Source: Oscillospiraceae bacterium (GTDB lineage: Bacteria; Bacillota; Clostridia; Oscillospirales; WRJC01). Taken from it: 64,000 nucleotides of DNA. The notes under the pieces were generated by a model. The model saw only the letters and a program-made list of their open reading frames with translations, did no database searches and was not told the origin of the DNA. Both the position numbers and the translations under genes were made by a program. Within the stretch, counting starts at the first letter, position 1, and every line of letters starts with the position of its first letter. This document shows, one piece after another, positions 24,678 through 34,441 of this stretch. The stretch lies in assembly GCA_009783265.1 (NCBI GenBank), contig WRHM01000001.1, positions 558,001 through 622,000 on the forward strand. The letters run 5' to 3'.

Positions 24678-25268
24678 TTACCTCTTGAATATCTCCGAAA
24701 AAGTTTTTACAGCGTCCGAAGATATTATTTTTTTTGTATGTTCATCTAAATAAAATCCGAAAAAAGGATAGTTTATTAAAATTCCGTATTCGCTTATAAG
24801 TTCGATAGCCTGTTCTTTGTTGTCCTCTATGTATAAAAAATATCTGTTTTCGTCGGCGTATAAATCGCTTTTGCCGGTATATCCTGTCAAATTTAACTGG
24901 TCGCAGGCTTCGAGCAAAATCTCTGAATTTTCGAACATATATAAAAGCCGCTTCTTTTTTGCTCCGGTTATAACTTTGGATTTGTATTTTTTTTCGTATG
25001 TATTATATGTATTAACGCTTTTTTGAACGTCTTTGGTCACATACATCATGCATCCGCCGTTTTTGTCGGGATATACCTGAACAAATAATTTTTCAGAGCC
25101 CGCGTCAAATCCGATCTGATGTTTCGCATTGTCGAGAATCTCCCAGAAAATGCGTTTTGTGCCGGTATTGTCATAATCCATTTCTTCGGGGGTTATGTCT
25201 AACAAAGCCATATCTTCGTTTGTAAGTATGATTTTAAGCTTGTTTTCGTTTACTAACTTATATTCCAT
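24678..25268 (-). CDS. mecA: adaptor protein MecA
   Basis: 196 residues. The N-terminus (KLKIILTNEDMALLDITPEE, then TKRIFWEILDNAKHQIGFD) is the target-binding domain of MecA/NegR; the C-terminal part (LYADENRYFLYIEDNKEQA) is the ClpC-binding domain. MecA delivers substrates such as ComK to ClpCP in Bacillota. The central linker (YEKKYKSKVITGAKKKR) is basic. First gene of a two-gene unit with the UDG gene. Confidence 0.85.
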   Translation of the reverse strand: MEYKLVNENKLKIILTNEDMALLDITPEEMDYDNTGTKRIFWEILDNAKHQIGFDAGSEKLFVQVYPDKNGGCMMYVTKDVQKSVNTYNTYEKKYKSKVITGAKKKRLLYMFENSEILLEACDQLNLTGYTGKSDLYADENRYFLYIEDNKEQAIELISEYGILINYPFFGFYLDEHTKKIISSDAVKTFSEIFKR

Positions 25269-25377
25269 TTAATAAAACACGATCCTTCCATGCGTGAATG
25301 TTATTTTGCAGGGGATAATTAACCTCTGCGGGATAATTTAATTATATTATACTTAATCCACCTGAAAAATACAAATC

Positions 25378-25424
25378 GTAGGGGCGCGCATTGCGCGTCC
25401 GCGAGTGCCCATTGGGCATCCCCT
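25378..25424. repeat. GTAG-type palindrome, intergenic variant
   Basis: GTAGGGGCGCGCATTGCGCG followed by a second GC-rich palindrome (GTGCCCATTGGGCAT). In the 389-bp gap between mecA and the TIM-barrel operon; the rest is AT-rich. Confidence 0.65.
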
Positions 25425-25578
25425 GCTATCTATTTATATTATATATAAAAAAATATAAAATGTCACGTATAAAAATATGGTATTTTTATTATAAAATATA
25501 AATATTATTAACATATATACGCAAATGTAAAAAAATTATACGGCTTACTTTTTTTCTGTTAATTTATATTAATTTCGC

Positions 25579-25607
25579 TTGACTTTAAAGGATAAATTGT
25601 GTAAAAT
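25579..25607 (+). promoter_or_regulatory. promoter of TIM-barrel operon
   Basis: TTGACT -17 bp- TAAAAT with TGTG before the -10. Ribosome site GCGGGGGAA precedes the first ATG. Confidence 0.7.
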
Positions 25608-25657
25608 TGAAATAAGAATAAACATAATGAAAAATAAAAAAGCGGGGGAATATAATA

Positions 25658-26515
25658 ATGTTTTACGGAAACTGCATATCATATAAAAATTTAAAACATA
25701 TAAAAATTTTAAAAGAAACAGGTTTTGACTATATAGAAACTTCGCTTGCACCGTTATATACGGCGGCAAAATCGGAAATAACGGATTTTTTATCGGCTCT
25801 CGGCGACAATAATATAAAATGCGGGGCGGTAAACGTGCTATTTCCGGGGGATATATCGCTCACAGGTGATAACACAGATCAAAACAAAATAAAATCTTAT
25901 ATAAGCGAAGTCTTTGAAAAAACGAAAGATTTCGGGTTCAAAAGCGTAGTATTCGGGAGCGGCGGCGCAAGAAAAGTTCCGAACGGTTTTGACAGACAAA
26001 AAGCAACAGGGCAAATTATTCAGGTTATATATGATTATTTGATCCCGGCGGCTGAAGCATATAATTTTACTCTGGCAATAGAAGAATTAAATAAAACAGA
26101 GACTAATATATTAAATTCTGTCGGCGAAGTCGAATATATAATAAATCAGATAAATAACCCAAGGGTAAAACTTCTCGCGGATTTATATCACATCGCGCTC
26201 GAAAACGACGACGTGGCAGAATTATCCCAAAAAGGCGGTATACTCGAACACTGCCACATAGCGAACCCGTATAATAACAGATTTTATCCCCAGATAACAG
26301 ACAGTGAAGAGTCAATAAATTTATATAAAAAGTTTTTCGGTAGCCTGAAATCGGCGGGATATAACAAAAAAATATCTATAGAGGGCGCAGTCGGCAGATT
26401 TGCGGATTCAGAAGAAATAAAAAATACAGAAATTCCCGGCTGGGTAGACGACGGGGATAAATTATTTTACACAGAGTCAAAAAATTCTCTTGAATTTATG
26501 AAAAATCTGGAATAA
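25658..26515 (+). CDS. sugar-phosphate isomerase/epimerase-like TIM-barrel protein (1)
   Basis: 285 residues of the AP-endonuclease-2 superfamily. Likely metal ligands are Glu in LAIEELN, Asp/His in LLADLYHIA, His in EHCHIANP and Glu in KISIEGAVG. VVFGSGGARKVPNGFDRQKA matches the same segment in the next gene (LVMGAGGARVLPSPDKYD), so the two are paralogues. Members isomerise sugars or inositol derivatives; the substrate is not determinable. Operon with the next two genes. Confidence 0.8.
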   Translation: MFYGNCISYKNLKHIKILKETGFDYIETSLAPLYTAAKSEITDFLSALGDNNIKCGAVNVLFPGDISLTGDNTDQNKIKSYISEVFEKTKDFGFKSVVFGSGGARKVPNGFDRQKATGQIIQVIYDYLIPAAEAYNFTLAIEELNKTETNILNSVGEVEYIINQINNPRVKLLADLYHIALENDDVAELSQKGGILEHCHIANPYNNRFYPQITDSEESINLYKKFFGSLKSAGYNKKISIEGAVGRFADSEEIKNTEIPGWVDDGDKLFYTESKNSLEFMKNLE

Positions 26516-26560
26516 AAAATAATTATAAACACAAAAAAAGCAAACAAAGGAGAAAGAAAA

Positions 26561-27343
26561 ATGATATTAGGAGTATGCAGCGGAACCGACGAAAACACGG
26601 TAAAAATGATGAAAGAAATAGGCTACAGGTATCTCGAAGGGGGGATACGCGGATTTTACGAGAACAAAGCGAGCCTTGAAACGACCCTTAACGCCCTCGA
26701 CAAATACAAGATAAGGCTGGAAGTGGGGCAGCACCCGTTCCCTGGGGAATACGACCCGTCGGGCAGGCAGTCAGAAGAAGCGCTCGCAAAAGTCAGGGAT
26801 TATATGTACGCGCTGATAAGCGCGACGTCTGACTTGAATATGTCGACGCTTGTCATGGGAGCGGGAGGAGCGAGGGTACTGCCGTCGCCTGACAAATATG
26901 ACAATGTAATAGAACAGATGGCAGATATATGCAGATACGCTATTTCGCCGGCGCTGGACGAATACGGCATAATACTCGCCCTTGAGGGCTTGCGCAAAGA
27001 CGAAACGCCGATGATGAACAGAACTGATGAGAGCGTAAGAATCGCGAAACTGGCGAATGTGCCGAATATAAAAGTCATGGCCGATTTATATCACGTCGCG
27101 GCAGAGGACACAAGTCTCGATGATTTCGTGAACTACAAAGGCTATATCAGGCATTCGCATATAGGCAAGCCGTCACCGAGGGTAATGCCGTCAAATGGCG
27201 ACGGATATGATTACAAGCCGTTTTTCGACGCATTGCGCTCAGCGAATTTTAATGGCAGGCTGTCAGTCGAAGCCGGTTCATCATGCGACGACTACAGGAC
27301 AAGTCTCGAACGCGCTTTTATTGCGCTTGAACCCTTGCTATAA
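26561..27343 (+). CDS. sugar-phosphate isomerase/epimerase-like TIM-barrel protein (2)
   Basis: 260 residues, paralogue of the preceding gene (~45 bp gap, ribosome site AAAGGAG). Metal-site residues: Glu in ILALEGLRKDE, Asp/His in VMADLYHVA, His in IRHSHIGKP, Glu in LSVEAGSS. The two proteins share the VLFPGD/HPFPGE loop. Its codon use is GC-richer than that of copy 1, suggesting different age or origin. Whether the two act as a heteromer or on successive substrates cannot be told. Confidence 0.8.
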   Translation: MILGVCSGTDENTVKMMKEIGYRYLEGGIRGFYENKASLETTLNALDKYKIRLEVGQHPFPGEYDPSGRQSEEALAKVRDYMYALISATSDLNMSTLVMGAGGARVLPSPDKYDNVIEQMADICRYAISPALDEYGIILALEGLRKDETPMMNRTDESVRIAKLANVPNIKVMADLYHVAAEDTSLDDFVNYKGYIRHSHIGKPSPRVMPSNGDGYDYKPFFDALRSANFNGRLSVEAGSSCDDYRTSLERAFIALEPLL

Positions 27344-27383
27344 AAAAATCAAGATATAAAAAAAGTCAAGAGAGGGAAAACTA

Positions 27384-27794
27384 ATGAAAAAAATAACAGC
27401 CGCCGGAATAATTTTATTTATTATTCTGACAGTTTTTGGCTCGTGTAAAAAAGACGAACCGGTCACGCTCGAAAGCATGAAAAACGCTTTGACTGACGCA
27501 GGATATATAATCGATTACGATAATTCAGGTATTATTAGAGCTTTTTACGAAGATTCAACCGACGGATTTATATTTATTTATCCCGGTGCGCACGGCGAAA
27601 AAATGATACCCGTTATCGAATACAAAGACGAAAAATCCGCTGAAAATTTTAGAAAACTTGTAAATGAATCCGGCGGCTTACAGGAAGCGATCATAAACGG
27701 TAAATTTGTTACGATATATGACAGCGACGGGCATAATCACGGCAACGAAAAGGCTTTTCTTGAAGATCTTATAAACGGCAAAGCTCTTAAATAA
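27384..27794 (+). CDS. small lipoprotein, function unknown
   Basis: 136 residues. Signal peptide KKITAAGIILFIILTVFGSC ends in lipobox VFGSC. The mature part (TLESMKNALTDAGYIIDYD ... SAENFRKLVNESGGLQEAII) looks like a small alpha/beta domain. Last gene of the TIM-barrel operon, followed by a strong terminator. No family recognised. Confidence 0.75.
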   Translation: MKKITAAGIILFIILTVFGSCKKDEPVTLESMKNALTDAGYIIDYDNSGIIRAFYEDSTDGFIFIYPGAHGEKMIPVIEYKDEKSAENFRKLVNESGGLQEAIINGKFVTIYDSDGHNHGNEKAFLEDLINGKALK

Positions 27795-27816
27795 ATTAAA
27801 TCCAAAAACCGTGAAA

Positions 27817-27849
27817 AAAAGGCGGGGGTTATTTTAAACCCCCGCTTTT
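27817..27849. terminator. bidirectional terminator
   Basis: AAAAGGCGGGGGTT / AACCCCCGCTTTT hairpin between convergent genes. Confidence 0.85.
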
Positions 27850-27863
27850 ATAATATTTAAATT

Positions 27864-29234
27864 CTATTCGGCATCATCGATATTATCATCAATTTCTTCT
27901 GGTAAAATGTCATCTCCGTTATTATTAATATCATTCTCACCGCCATCACCGACATCGTCAGGTTTATCTTCGGGATAAACCATTTTGCCTAAATTCCACC
28001 AGCCCTCATAACTGCGGCCGCTTGTCCAGTAATACGTTCCCCAGCCGTGTAAAGTATTATGATTAAAGTCCCCTTCGTAATAATCGCCGTTTGCCCAGAT
28101 AAATTTACCTTTGCCTTTATATAAATCATTAACAAAATCGCCCTCGTAAACATCGCCGCTCGCCCATGTATATTTACCGTTGCCCTGTTTTACGTCGTTT
28201 ACATAATCTCCTTCATATACAGACCCGTCGGCAAAAGTATTTATACCCCAACCGTTTTTCATATTGTCTTTAAAAGTTCCTGTATATATAGTCCCGTCGC
28301 TCCATTTAAAAACGCCCTCGCCGTTTTTTTTGCCGTTTTCAATATCTCCGGAATAACTGTCCCCCCGGTCTGAAAACAGCTCGCTTTTACCGGTCCTCTC
28401 GTTTTTTATAAAATCCCCGTAATATATATCCCCTGTTTTAGAATAATATAACCCATTTCCGTTTTTCTGAAAACTGCCGTTTATTTTGCCTATATATAAT
28501 TCCCCTTTTAACGGGCCTTTATCATAACTTATCCTGTATATATCGTCAGGCGCGGAATATAAATTTATATAATTCCCGTTTGAAAATACAAACGAAGCAA
28601 AATGTATATCTTCTTTTTGTATAAAACTTAAAATATCGCCTTTATATTTTTTCGCGCTGTTCTCAGCCTGCAAAATTTCAAAATCCGTATAAAACAGCGG
28701 CTTATCTAACTTATCCGACGGCAAATTCAAAACCCATTTGACGCCGTTTGAAGTATATATCTCGCCGCCTAAAAGTTTATTCCCGTCATTTTCGTAATCA
28801 GTCAGCAAAACATCAAAAGGCCCGGTTCTTAAAAATATACCGGAGTCAGACTGATTAAATATAAAATTATTGACCGGATACAAACCCGTGATTTCATCAG
28901 GCAGCGAAGAATTGATAATCTCCGGGACGTCGTTATTATAATTTGCCGAAAAAGTTGACGCGTCGGGCAAATAAGAAATAAACCGGGAGTCTTTTATTTC
29001 GACTATATAAAATTTTTGCAGATCTATATTAGCAGAATCGCTTTCAAACCAAATCCTGCCGTTAATTATATTATCGTTTTTATCAGTATTCCCGAAAAAT
29101 TTTATGCCCTCGTCAGATTTTATATATCTCAGCCCGTTCTGATAAATAATAAAAACAATTACGCCCACGCACAATAAAGCAATTATAAATATCCCAAGAA
29201 TCACAGAGCCGGTCCTGCGGTGTTTTTTCCTCAT
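27864..29234 (-). CDS. membrane-anchored MORN-repeat protein
   Basis: 456 residues. Basic N-terminus and one membrane segment (VILGIFIIALLCVGVIVFII) are followed by ~200 residues without known domain and then about seven MORN repeats (~265-425), e.g. GVFKWSDGTIYTGTFKDNM, GDVYEGDFVNDLYKGKG, GWGTYYWTSGRSYEG. The tail is acidic and Asn/Asp-rich. MORN repeats form elongated beta-sheets, often for lipid or protein contact; the bacterial role is unclear. Probably extracytoplasmic. Confidence 0.85.
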   Translation of the reverse strand: MRKKHRRTGSVILGIFIIALLCVGVIVFIIYQNGLRYIKSDEGIKFFGNTDKNDNIINGRIWFESDSANIDLQKFYIVEIKDSRFISYLPDASTFSANYNNDVPEIINSSLPDEITGLYPVNNFIFNQSDSGIFLRTGPFDVLLTDYENDGNKLLGGEIYTSNGVKWVLNLPSDKLDKPLFYTDFEILQAENSAKKYKGDILSFIQKEDIHFASFVFSNGNYINLYSAPDDIYRISYDKGPLKGELYIGKINGSFQKNGNGLYYSKTGDIYYGDFIKNERTGKSELFSDRGDSYSGDIENGKKNGEGVFKWSDGTIYTGTFKDNMKNGWGINTFADGSVYEGDYVNDVKQGNGKYTWASGDVYEGDFVNDLYKGKGKFIWANGDYYEGDFNHNTLHGWGTYYWTSGRSYEGWWNLGKMVYPEDKPDDVGDGGENDINNNGDDILPEEIDDNIDDAE

Positions 29235-29284
29235 AATAAATAATTTTATAAACCCTTCGAATTTATATTATATATTTTATATTT

Positions 29285-29728
29285 TTAACTTCCAAAACCA
29301 AAAGACGAAACCTGATTCAAAACGGCGGGCATGCACATTATAACAATAGCGTAAAAAATAAACAAAACGATAATCACAGCCGCAACCATAAGCAAATCAA
29401 CGTCTTTTCCCCCGTAAAGCCTTCCTGCCCTGTATAATTTATCTTCAGGGATATAAAAATAGCCTTTTTTATCTTCGTCGTCGAGTTCAAACACAAATTT
29501 ACGCAGCATGCCTTTTGTCCTGAGAGCATAATTCACAAACAAATTCTTTTTGACTCTAAGCTGGTCAAAAGATTTGGCGAAAGCAGGGTGAACCGCTTCG
29601 GCTTTTATTAAAGCTTTTACAAATTTCCCGATGACAAGTTTATTATACGCCACGGCAAGAACAGCAATTATCACCCCAATAAAAATACCGGAAAGCACAA
29701 TATCAACAGTTATAGTTTGTTCAGGCAT
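29285..29728 (-). CDS. two-TM membrane protein, function unknown
   Basis: 147 residues. Membrane segments near the N-terminus (IVLSGIFIGVIIAVLAVAY) and C-terminus (LLMVAAVIIVLFIFYAIVI) flank a ~80-residue soluble part with basic and acidic patches (GYFYIPEDKLYRAGRLYG). No family recognised with certainty. It sits between the MORN gene and parS/serS on the same strand; a ribosome site AAAGGTGG precedes the ATG. Confidence 0.75.
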   Translation of the reverse strand: MPEQTITVDIVLSGIFIGVIIAVLAVAYNKLVIGKFVKALIKAEAVHPAFAKSFDQLRVKKNLFVNYALRTKGMLRKFVFELDDEDKKGYFYIPEDKLYRAGRLYGGKDVDLLMVAAVIIVLFIFYAIVIMCMPAVLNQVSSFGFGS

Positions 29729-29831
29729 TTATAATACCACCTTTCTAATTTAATTATATTTAATTATAAAAAAATATTAACTATTATTCTTTTATACAAA
29801 TAATAATATATACAAAAAAATATATACAAAA

Positions 29832-29847
29832 TGTTTCACGTGAAACA
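29832..29847. other. parS: parS centromere site 1
   Basis: Perfect TGTTTCACGTGAAACA palindrome, the consensus parS bound by ParB/Spo0J. It lies just downstream of serS and 1.4 kb from parB. Confidence 0.95.
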
Positions 29848-29865
29848 TTTATTGATTTTTAATCG

Positions 29866-31158
29866 CTATTTCCTGCGTTTTTCTATTATTTTTTGACCGC
29901 CCATATAAGGTCTTAAAACTTCCGGGACTGTAATTGTGCCGTCTGCGTTCTGATAATTTTCGAGAATACACGCCGTCGTTCTCCCGACGGCGACTCCGGA
30001 GCCGTTTAAAGTGTGAATAAACTGAGCTTTGTCTTTTACGTTTTTCTTATAGCGAATATTGGCGCGCCTCGCCTGAAAATCTTCGTAATTAGAACATGAC
30101 GAAATCTCGACGTAACGCCCGTAAGACGGCATATAAACTTCTAAATCATAAGTTTTGGCGTTGGAAAATCCCGTGTCTCCGGTGCATAACAGAGAAACCC
30201 TGTAAGCAAACCCTAATCCCTGTAAAACTTTTTCCGCGTCGTTTGTCAGCTTTTCGAGCTCTTCATAAGAATTTTCAGGCAGCGCGAATTTTACAAGTTC
30301 GACTTTATTAAACTGGTGCTGCCTTATAAGCCCTCTCGTGTCTCTGCCTGCGCTTCCGGCTTCAGACCTGAAACACGCAGTATAAGCGCAGTATTTTTTC
30401 GGCTCGTTGTCTTCAAATATTACTATTTCGTTGGCGTGATAATTAGTGACCGGGACTTCGGCCGTGGGGACGAGAAAATAATCGAACCCACTTAATTTAA
30501 ACGCATCTTCTTCGAATTTTGGAAGTTGCCCTGTCCCCGTCATTGATTTTCTGTTGACTATAAACGGCGGCAGGACTTCAGTATATCCTGATTTTGCGTG
30601 AGTGTCCAAAAAATAATTAATAACTGCGCGTTCAAGCCTCGCGCCGTCGCCCATGTAAAAATTAAATCTTGTCCCTGTGACTTTAGCGGCGTTTTCCGGG
30701 TCAAGAATCCCGAGTTTTTCGCCGAGTTCCCAATGGGGCAGAGGGTCAAAATCAAATTTTTTCGGCTCCCCGATAATTCTTACTATCTGATTGTCTTTTT
30801 CGTCTTTTCCCACGGGGACGGATTTATCCGGAAGATTCGGGATATTTAATAATATCGCCGTTATTCTTTCGTCTATATCTTTGATTAAAATATCTGCGTT
30901 TTTAATTTCTTCTGATAATTCTTTCATTTGATTTAAAAGAACAGCCGTATCTTTCCCGGCTTTTTTTAACGCCGGGACTTCTTTTGAAACCTGATTTTGT
31001 CTGGCCTTCAATAATTCGTTGTTATAAATAAGCTCGTTTCTTTTCGCGTAAAATTCAACCGCGTTGTCAATATCGGCTGAATATTTTTTTTCGTTCCGGT
31101 CGCTCAGCCGGGCTTTCACGTAATCTATATTATCTTTTATAAATTTTATATCAAGCAT
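29866..31158 (-). CDS. serS: seryl-tRNA synthetase
   Basis: ATG at 31158 is chosen because of TGGAGG upstream (the track start adds 13 residues), giving 430 residues. Begins [18 protein letters not shown], then a coiled-coil arm (~35-100). Class II motif 2 is [20 protein letters not shown] and motif 3 is [33 protein letters not shown] is the serine-site signature. It charges tRNA-Ser. It directly follows parB (56-bp gap) and is probably in one transcript. No T-box leader is visible. Confidence 0.95.
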   Translation of the reverse strand: MLDIKFIKDNIDYVKARLSDRNEKKYSADIDNAVEFYAKRNELIYNNELLKARQNQVSKEVPALKKAGKDTAVLLNQMKELSEEIKNADILIKDIDERITAILLNIPNLPDKSVPVGKDEKDNQIVRIIGEPKKFDFDPLPHWELGEKLGILDPENAAKVTGTRFNFYMGDGARLERAVINYFLDTHAKSGYTEVLPPFIVNRKSMTGTGQLPKFEEDAFKLSGFDYFLVPTAEVPVTNYHANEIVIFEDNEPKKYCAYTACFRSEAGSAGRDTRGLIRQHQFNKVELVKFALPENSYEELEKLTNDAEKVLQGLGFAYRVSLLCTGDTGFSNAKTYDLEVYMPSYGRYVEISSCSNYEDFQARRANIRYKKNVKDKAQFIHTLNGSGVAVGRTTACILENYQNADGTITVPEVLRPYMGGQKIIEKRRK

Positions 31159-31214
31159 AAAATTTTTCCTCCATTTCAAGCATTTCAGGCATTTCAAACA
31201 AATAAAAAAGTAAG

Positions 31215-32189
31215 TTAACTCTCAAATATATTGTTCCCGCCGCACAAAACTTTTATTATAGATTCAAGCTCTTCGTTGTTTTTATACTCTATTTCAAGTT
31301 TGCCGCTCTGCGCCCCGTTTTTATTATTTTTTGCCATGTTTATTATAATCTTTTTGCCGAAAATGCCGGATATTTTGTTTTGCAGGTTTTTTAAATAAAG
31401 CTCCTCGACTTTTTTTGAATTTGCCAGATCTTTATCTTTTATCCCGGCTTTTTCATCAGTAGACTCGCCGTAAATATATTCGTCAATATCAATATTATTA
31501 TCCCCCGAAAGGAAAGAGCTTTTTTTCGCCCTGACGATTTTTTCTGTTTCGCGCACAGACAAATTATTTTTGATTATCTTCTGCGCGATTTTTAATTGCT
31601 CCTCAGGGTCGTCCACAGATAAAATCGCGCGCGCGTGCCCTGAAGTAATATCGCCGTCTTCTATATATTTAAGCACTTCTTCCGGCAGGGACAAAAGCCT
31701 CAGGGCGTTTGCGACCACCGAACGGCTTTTTGCTACCTGACGCGATATTTCTTCCTGAGTCAAATTATAATGATCGACAAGATATTTATATCCTAATGCT
31801 TCTTCTATCGGGTTTAAATCTTCCCTCTGTAAATTTTCGACCATAGTCATTTCGGCGGCAGTTAATTCATCTACGTTTTTTATGACTACCGGCACTTCGT
31901 CGAGTCCCGCCATTTTAGCCGCCCTCCAGCGGCGTTCCCCGGCTATTATCTGATAATACCCGCTGGGCAGGCTTCTTACGATTATAGGCTGGATTATCCC
32001 GTGCTTGGCGATAGAATCCGCAAGCTCGGCGAGTGATTCTTTCCTGAAATCTTTTCTCGGCTGAGTTTTTTTTGGCTCTATATGGGTTATGCGTAAAACG
32101 CTTATATCGCCGTTGTTTACTGATATATCAAGGGCATTGTCTACAAAAAGTGAACTTATCCCGCTTCCTAATCCTGTTTTTCGTGCCAT
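31215..32189 (-). CDS. parB: chromosome partitioning protein ParB
   Basis: ATG at 32189 ([15 protein letters not shown]) is the usual start; 324 residues. The CTP-binding ParB box contains GERRWRAAK, and the helix-turn-helix is [20 protein letters not shown]. It loads at parS and slides as a CTP clamp. Two consensus parS sites are in the window. The gene follows parA with a palindromic repeat in the gap. Confidence 0.95.
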   Translation of the reverse strand: MARKTGLGSGISSLFVDNALDISVNNGDISVLRITHIEPKKTQPRKDFRKESLAELADSIAKHGIIQPIIVRSLPSGYYQIIAGERRWRAAKMAGLDEVPVVIKNVDELTAAEMTMVENLQREDLNPIEEALGYKYLVDHYNLTQEEISRQVAKSRSVVANALRLLSLPEEVLKYIEDGDITSGHARAILSVDDPEEQLKIAQKIIKNNLSVRETEKIVRAKKSSFLSGDNNIDIDEYIYGESTDEKAGIKDKDLANSKKVEELYLKNLQNKISGIFGKKIIINMAKNNKNGAQSGKLEIEYKNNEELESIIKVLCGGNNIFES

Positions 32190-32311
32190 TTTTATATATA
32201 AACTCCTTTTCTGAATTTGCATTTAATATTTCTGCTTCTGTTAAATTATAAATCCCCCTGCGGCTCACGCCGCTCCGCTTCCTTCTTAAAAAAAGGTTTG
32301 AATTTTAACCC

Positions 32312-32356
32312 AAAGCCCCCTTTTTGAAAGGGGGTGTCACGAAGTGACGGGGGATT
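32312..32356. repeat. GTGG-type element between parA and parB
   Basis: AAAGCCCCCTTTTTGAAAGG then GTGTCACGAAGTGACGGGGG (here GTGT rather than GTGG). It touches the 3' end of parA. Confidence 0.7.
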
Positions 32357-32361
32357 TAAAC

Positions 32362-33132
32362 TTATAGTTTTATACAAACTTTATCGATTTCTTTTGCCAG
32401 TTCTATATAACAATCATTTGCTTTCGACGGCTTGTCAAAATAATAGATCGGCATTCTGTGAGACTGCGCCTCGGCGAGCCTGACTGTTCTGGGAACGAGG
32501 GTCTTTAATATCTTATCCGGCAATATTTTTTTAAGTTCGTCGAGTATCTGTATAGAGAGATTAAGCCTGCCGTCGTACATTGTTATTAATATTCCGGCAA
32601 TATCTATTTTAGGATTATATAATCTTCTGACCTGTTTCAGCGTATTAGTAAGCTGCGCCAGCCCCTCGACCGCGAAATATTCGCATTGCATGGGCACGAC
32701 GACATAATCGCTGCCGCATAGCGCGTTTACCGTAAGTATCCCGAGAGAGGGGGGACAGTCTATGATTATATAGTCATATTCTTCTTCAGCTATTGAAATA
32801 GTATTCTTAAACCTGAAAAAGCGTTCGGACGCGTTATCTTCGACAAATTCTATTTCCGCCCCGGCTAAATTTATATTCGACGGCAAAATCCACAGATTTT
32901 CATACTGCGTTTTTAATATAGCTTCTTTTGCCGTGCATCTGCCGATAATCACGTCGTATATAGACAACGGCACGTTTCTTTTGTTTATACCCACCCCGCT
33001 TGTCGCATTAGACTGCGGGTCTAAATCGCAGAGCAAAACTTTTTTCCCGAATAATCCGAGCGACGCCGCGACATTTATCGCGGATGTAGTTTTACCGACC
33101 CCGCCTTTTTGATTTGCAAACGCTATGATCAT
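32362..33132 (-). CDS. parA: chromosome partitioning ATPase ParA/Soj
   Basis: 256 residues. Deviant Walker A KGGVGKTTSAIN, Walker B YIIIDCPPSLG and the DLDPQSNATSG loop are diagnostic. The chromosomal Soj group lacks the N-terminal repressor domain of plasmid ParA, as here. Works with ParB at parS in origin segregation. Preceded by noc and followed by parB, the same order as in Bacillus. Confidence 0.95.
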   Translation of the reverse strand: MIIAFANQKGGVGKTTSAINVAASLGLFGKKVLLCDLDPQSNATSGVGINKRNVPLSIYDVIIGRCTAKEAILKTQYENLWILPSNINLAGAEIEFVEDNASERFFRFKNTISIAEEEYDYIIIDCPPSLGILTVNALCGSDYVVVPMQCEYFAVEGLAQLTNTLKQVRRLYNPKIDIAGILITMYDGRLNLSIQILDELKKILPDKILKTLVPRTVRLAEAQSHRMPIYYFDKPSKANDCYIELAKEIDKVCIKL

Positions 33133-33295
33133 AACTTAAAAATCCTTTTAATTTATATAACATTTTATATTTTTATTCTATATCTTAAATTATAGTTATT
33201 ATTAGATTATATCAATATAAAATAAAAAAGTCAATAATTTTTATTTAAACAGTTGTAAATAAAAATTATTCACATAGAATATTGGAACAAAAAGC

Positions 33296-33374
33296 GTAGG
33301 GGCAACCCTCGCGGTTGCCCCTGAATTATATCGGTAAAAGATTTTTACAGGGCAACCGCGAGGGTTGCCCCTAC
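33296..33374. repeat. inverted pair of GTAG palindromes (REPIN-like)
   Basis: GTAGGGGCAACCCTCGCGGT and its inverted copy, separated by ~25 bp, in the 257-bp gap between parA and noc. The rest of the gap is AT-rich, with one DnaA-box-like TTATTCACA at 33266. Confidence 0.8.
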
Positions 33375-33389
33375 GGTCAAAATTGTATT

Positions 33390-34289
33390 TCACGCTTTCT
33401 TTTTCGGGACTTCAAGATATATTTCTATATATTCGCCTTTGTCTGTTTTTTCGCTTTTTATATTTATGCCGCTCTGCGCGATTGTATCGACGACTTTGTC
33501 TATCGTGTTCAAGAACAGACGCACGTCTTTAATTATAAAAGTCGCTTTCTGGTTCGGATATTTTTTGAGTTCTTTTTCTTTTTCGTTTAATATTTTATCT
33601 ATATATTTTTCAGTTGACGAAACGTTCATAAATCTTTTTATAACCGTCGCTATAACTTTTTTGCGTTCTTCTTCGTCTGCAATTCTTATAAACGATCTTG
33701 CGTGGCGTTCTGTCAGCCCGTATTCTGCGATTATATCGCGTTCTTCTTCAGAAAGCTTTAAAATTCTCAGTTTATTAGCTATATAAGACTGGCTTACAGA
33801 TAATCTCCTTGCCGCCTGCTCCTGAGTATATTCAAAAAGCTCTATTAATTTCTGTATGGCTTTCGCCTGCTCGAAAAAATTCAGGTCTTCCCGTTGCAGG
33901 TTTTCTATTATCGCGATCTCAGCCGAAACCTGTTTATCCGCTTTTACTATAACGCACGGCACAGAATCCCAGAATAATAATTTAACGGCCCTTAGCCTTC
34001 TTTCGCCCGCGATAAGTTCATAAACCGGCGGCGATTTTTCGCTTTCCGGCAAAATTAATCGCACAGACAGCGGCTGTATTATCCCGTAATCTTTTATGCT
34101 CTGCGCAAGCCCGAAAAGAGACCTTTCGTCGAAATCTTTTCTTGGCTGATTCGGATTGGGATAGATATTTTTTACGGGGATATTATGTATTATAGAGTTC
34201 TGCAAATTCTGCATGTTATTTTTCTGCATAATTTTTGCGGCGCTATTTGCATTTGGTTCTTCTTTTTTTAATAAATCTGCATTTAACAT
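33390..34289 (-). CDS. noc: ParB-family nucleoid occlusion-like protein
   Basis: The likely start is ATG 34289 (MLNADLLKKEEP), with AGAAAGGT upstream, giving 299 residues; the track start adds 28. ParB box GERRLRAVK and helix-turn-helix YTQEQAARRLSVSQSYIANK are present. Its place next to rsmG and before parA matches noc of Bacillus, which guards the nucleoid from division. The N-terminus does not obviously match the Bacillus Noc membrane helix, so 'second ParB' is the alternative. No convincing Noc binding site array was found in the window. Confidence 0.75.
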   Translation of the reverse strand: MLNADLLKKEEPNANSAAKIMQKNNMQNLQNSIIHNIPVKNIYPNPNQPRKDFDERSLFGLAQSIKDYGIIQPLSVRLILPESEKSPPVYELIAGERRLRAVKLLFWDSVPCVIVKADKQVSAEIAIIENLQREDLNFFEQAKAIQKLIELFEYTQEQAARRLSVSQSYIANKLRILKLSEEERDIIAEYGLTERHARSFIRIADEEERKKVIATVIKRFMNVSSTEKYIDKILNEKEKELKKYPNQKATFIIKDVRLFLNTIDKVVDTIAQSGINIKSEKTDKGEYIEIYLEVPKKKA

Positions 34290-34412
34290 TGGTTTTCCAC
34301 ATACCTTTCTGTTATTTTTATCGCCTGCGAATGTTTTATGTTTATATCTGTATCGTATCATATTTTTAAGCATAATATTGTCGTAACGTATGCGAAAAAA
34401 TAATAAGAAAAC

Positions 34413-34441
34413 AAAAAAAATCCCGTTTATAGGGGATTTTT
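34413..34441 (-). terminator. terminator overlapping rsmG stop codon
   Basis: AAATCCCC / CGGGATTT stem followed by TTTTTTTG on the minus strand. The rsmG TAA lies in the loop. Confidence 0.7.

Noticed and set aside
25378-25424. Possible riboswitch or attachment site in the 25.3-25.6 kb gap
   Set aside because: The GC-rich part is explained by the GTAG palindrome family; the rest is plain AT-rich promoter DNA.
33266-33274. TTATTCACA, a DnaA-box match between parA and noc
   Set aside because: A single box without a cluster or AT-rich unwinding element with repeats; not evidence of oriC here.
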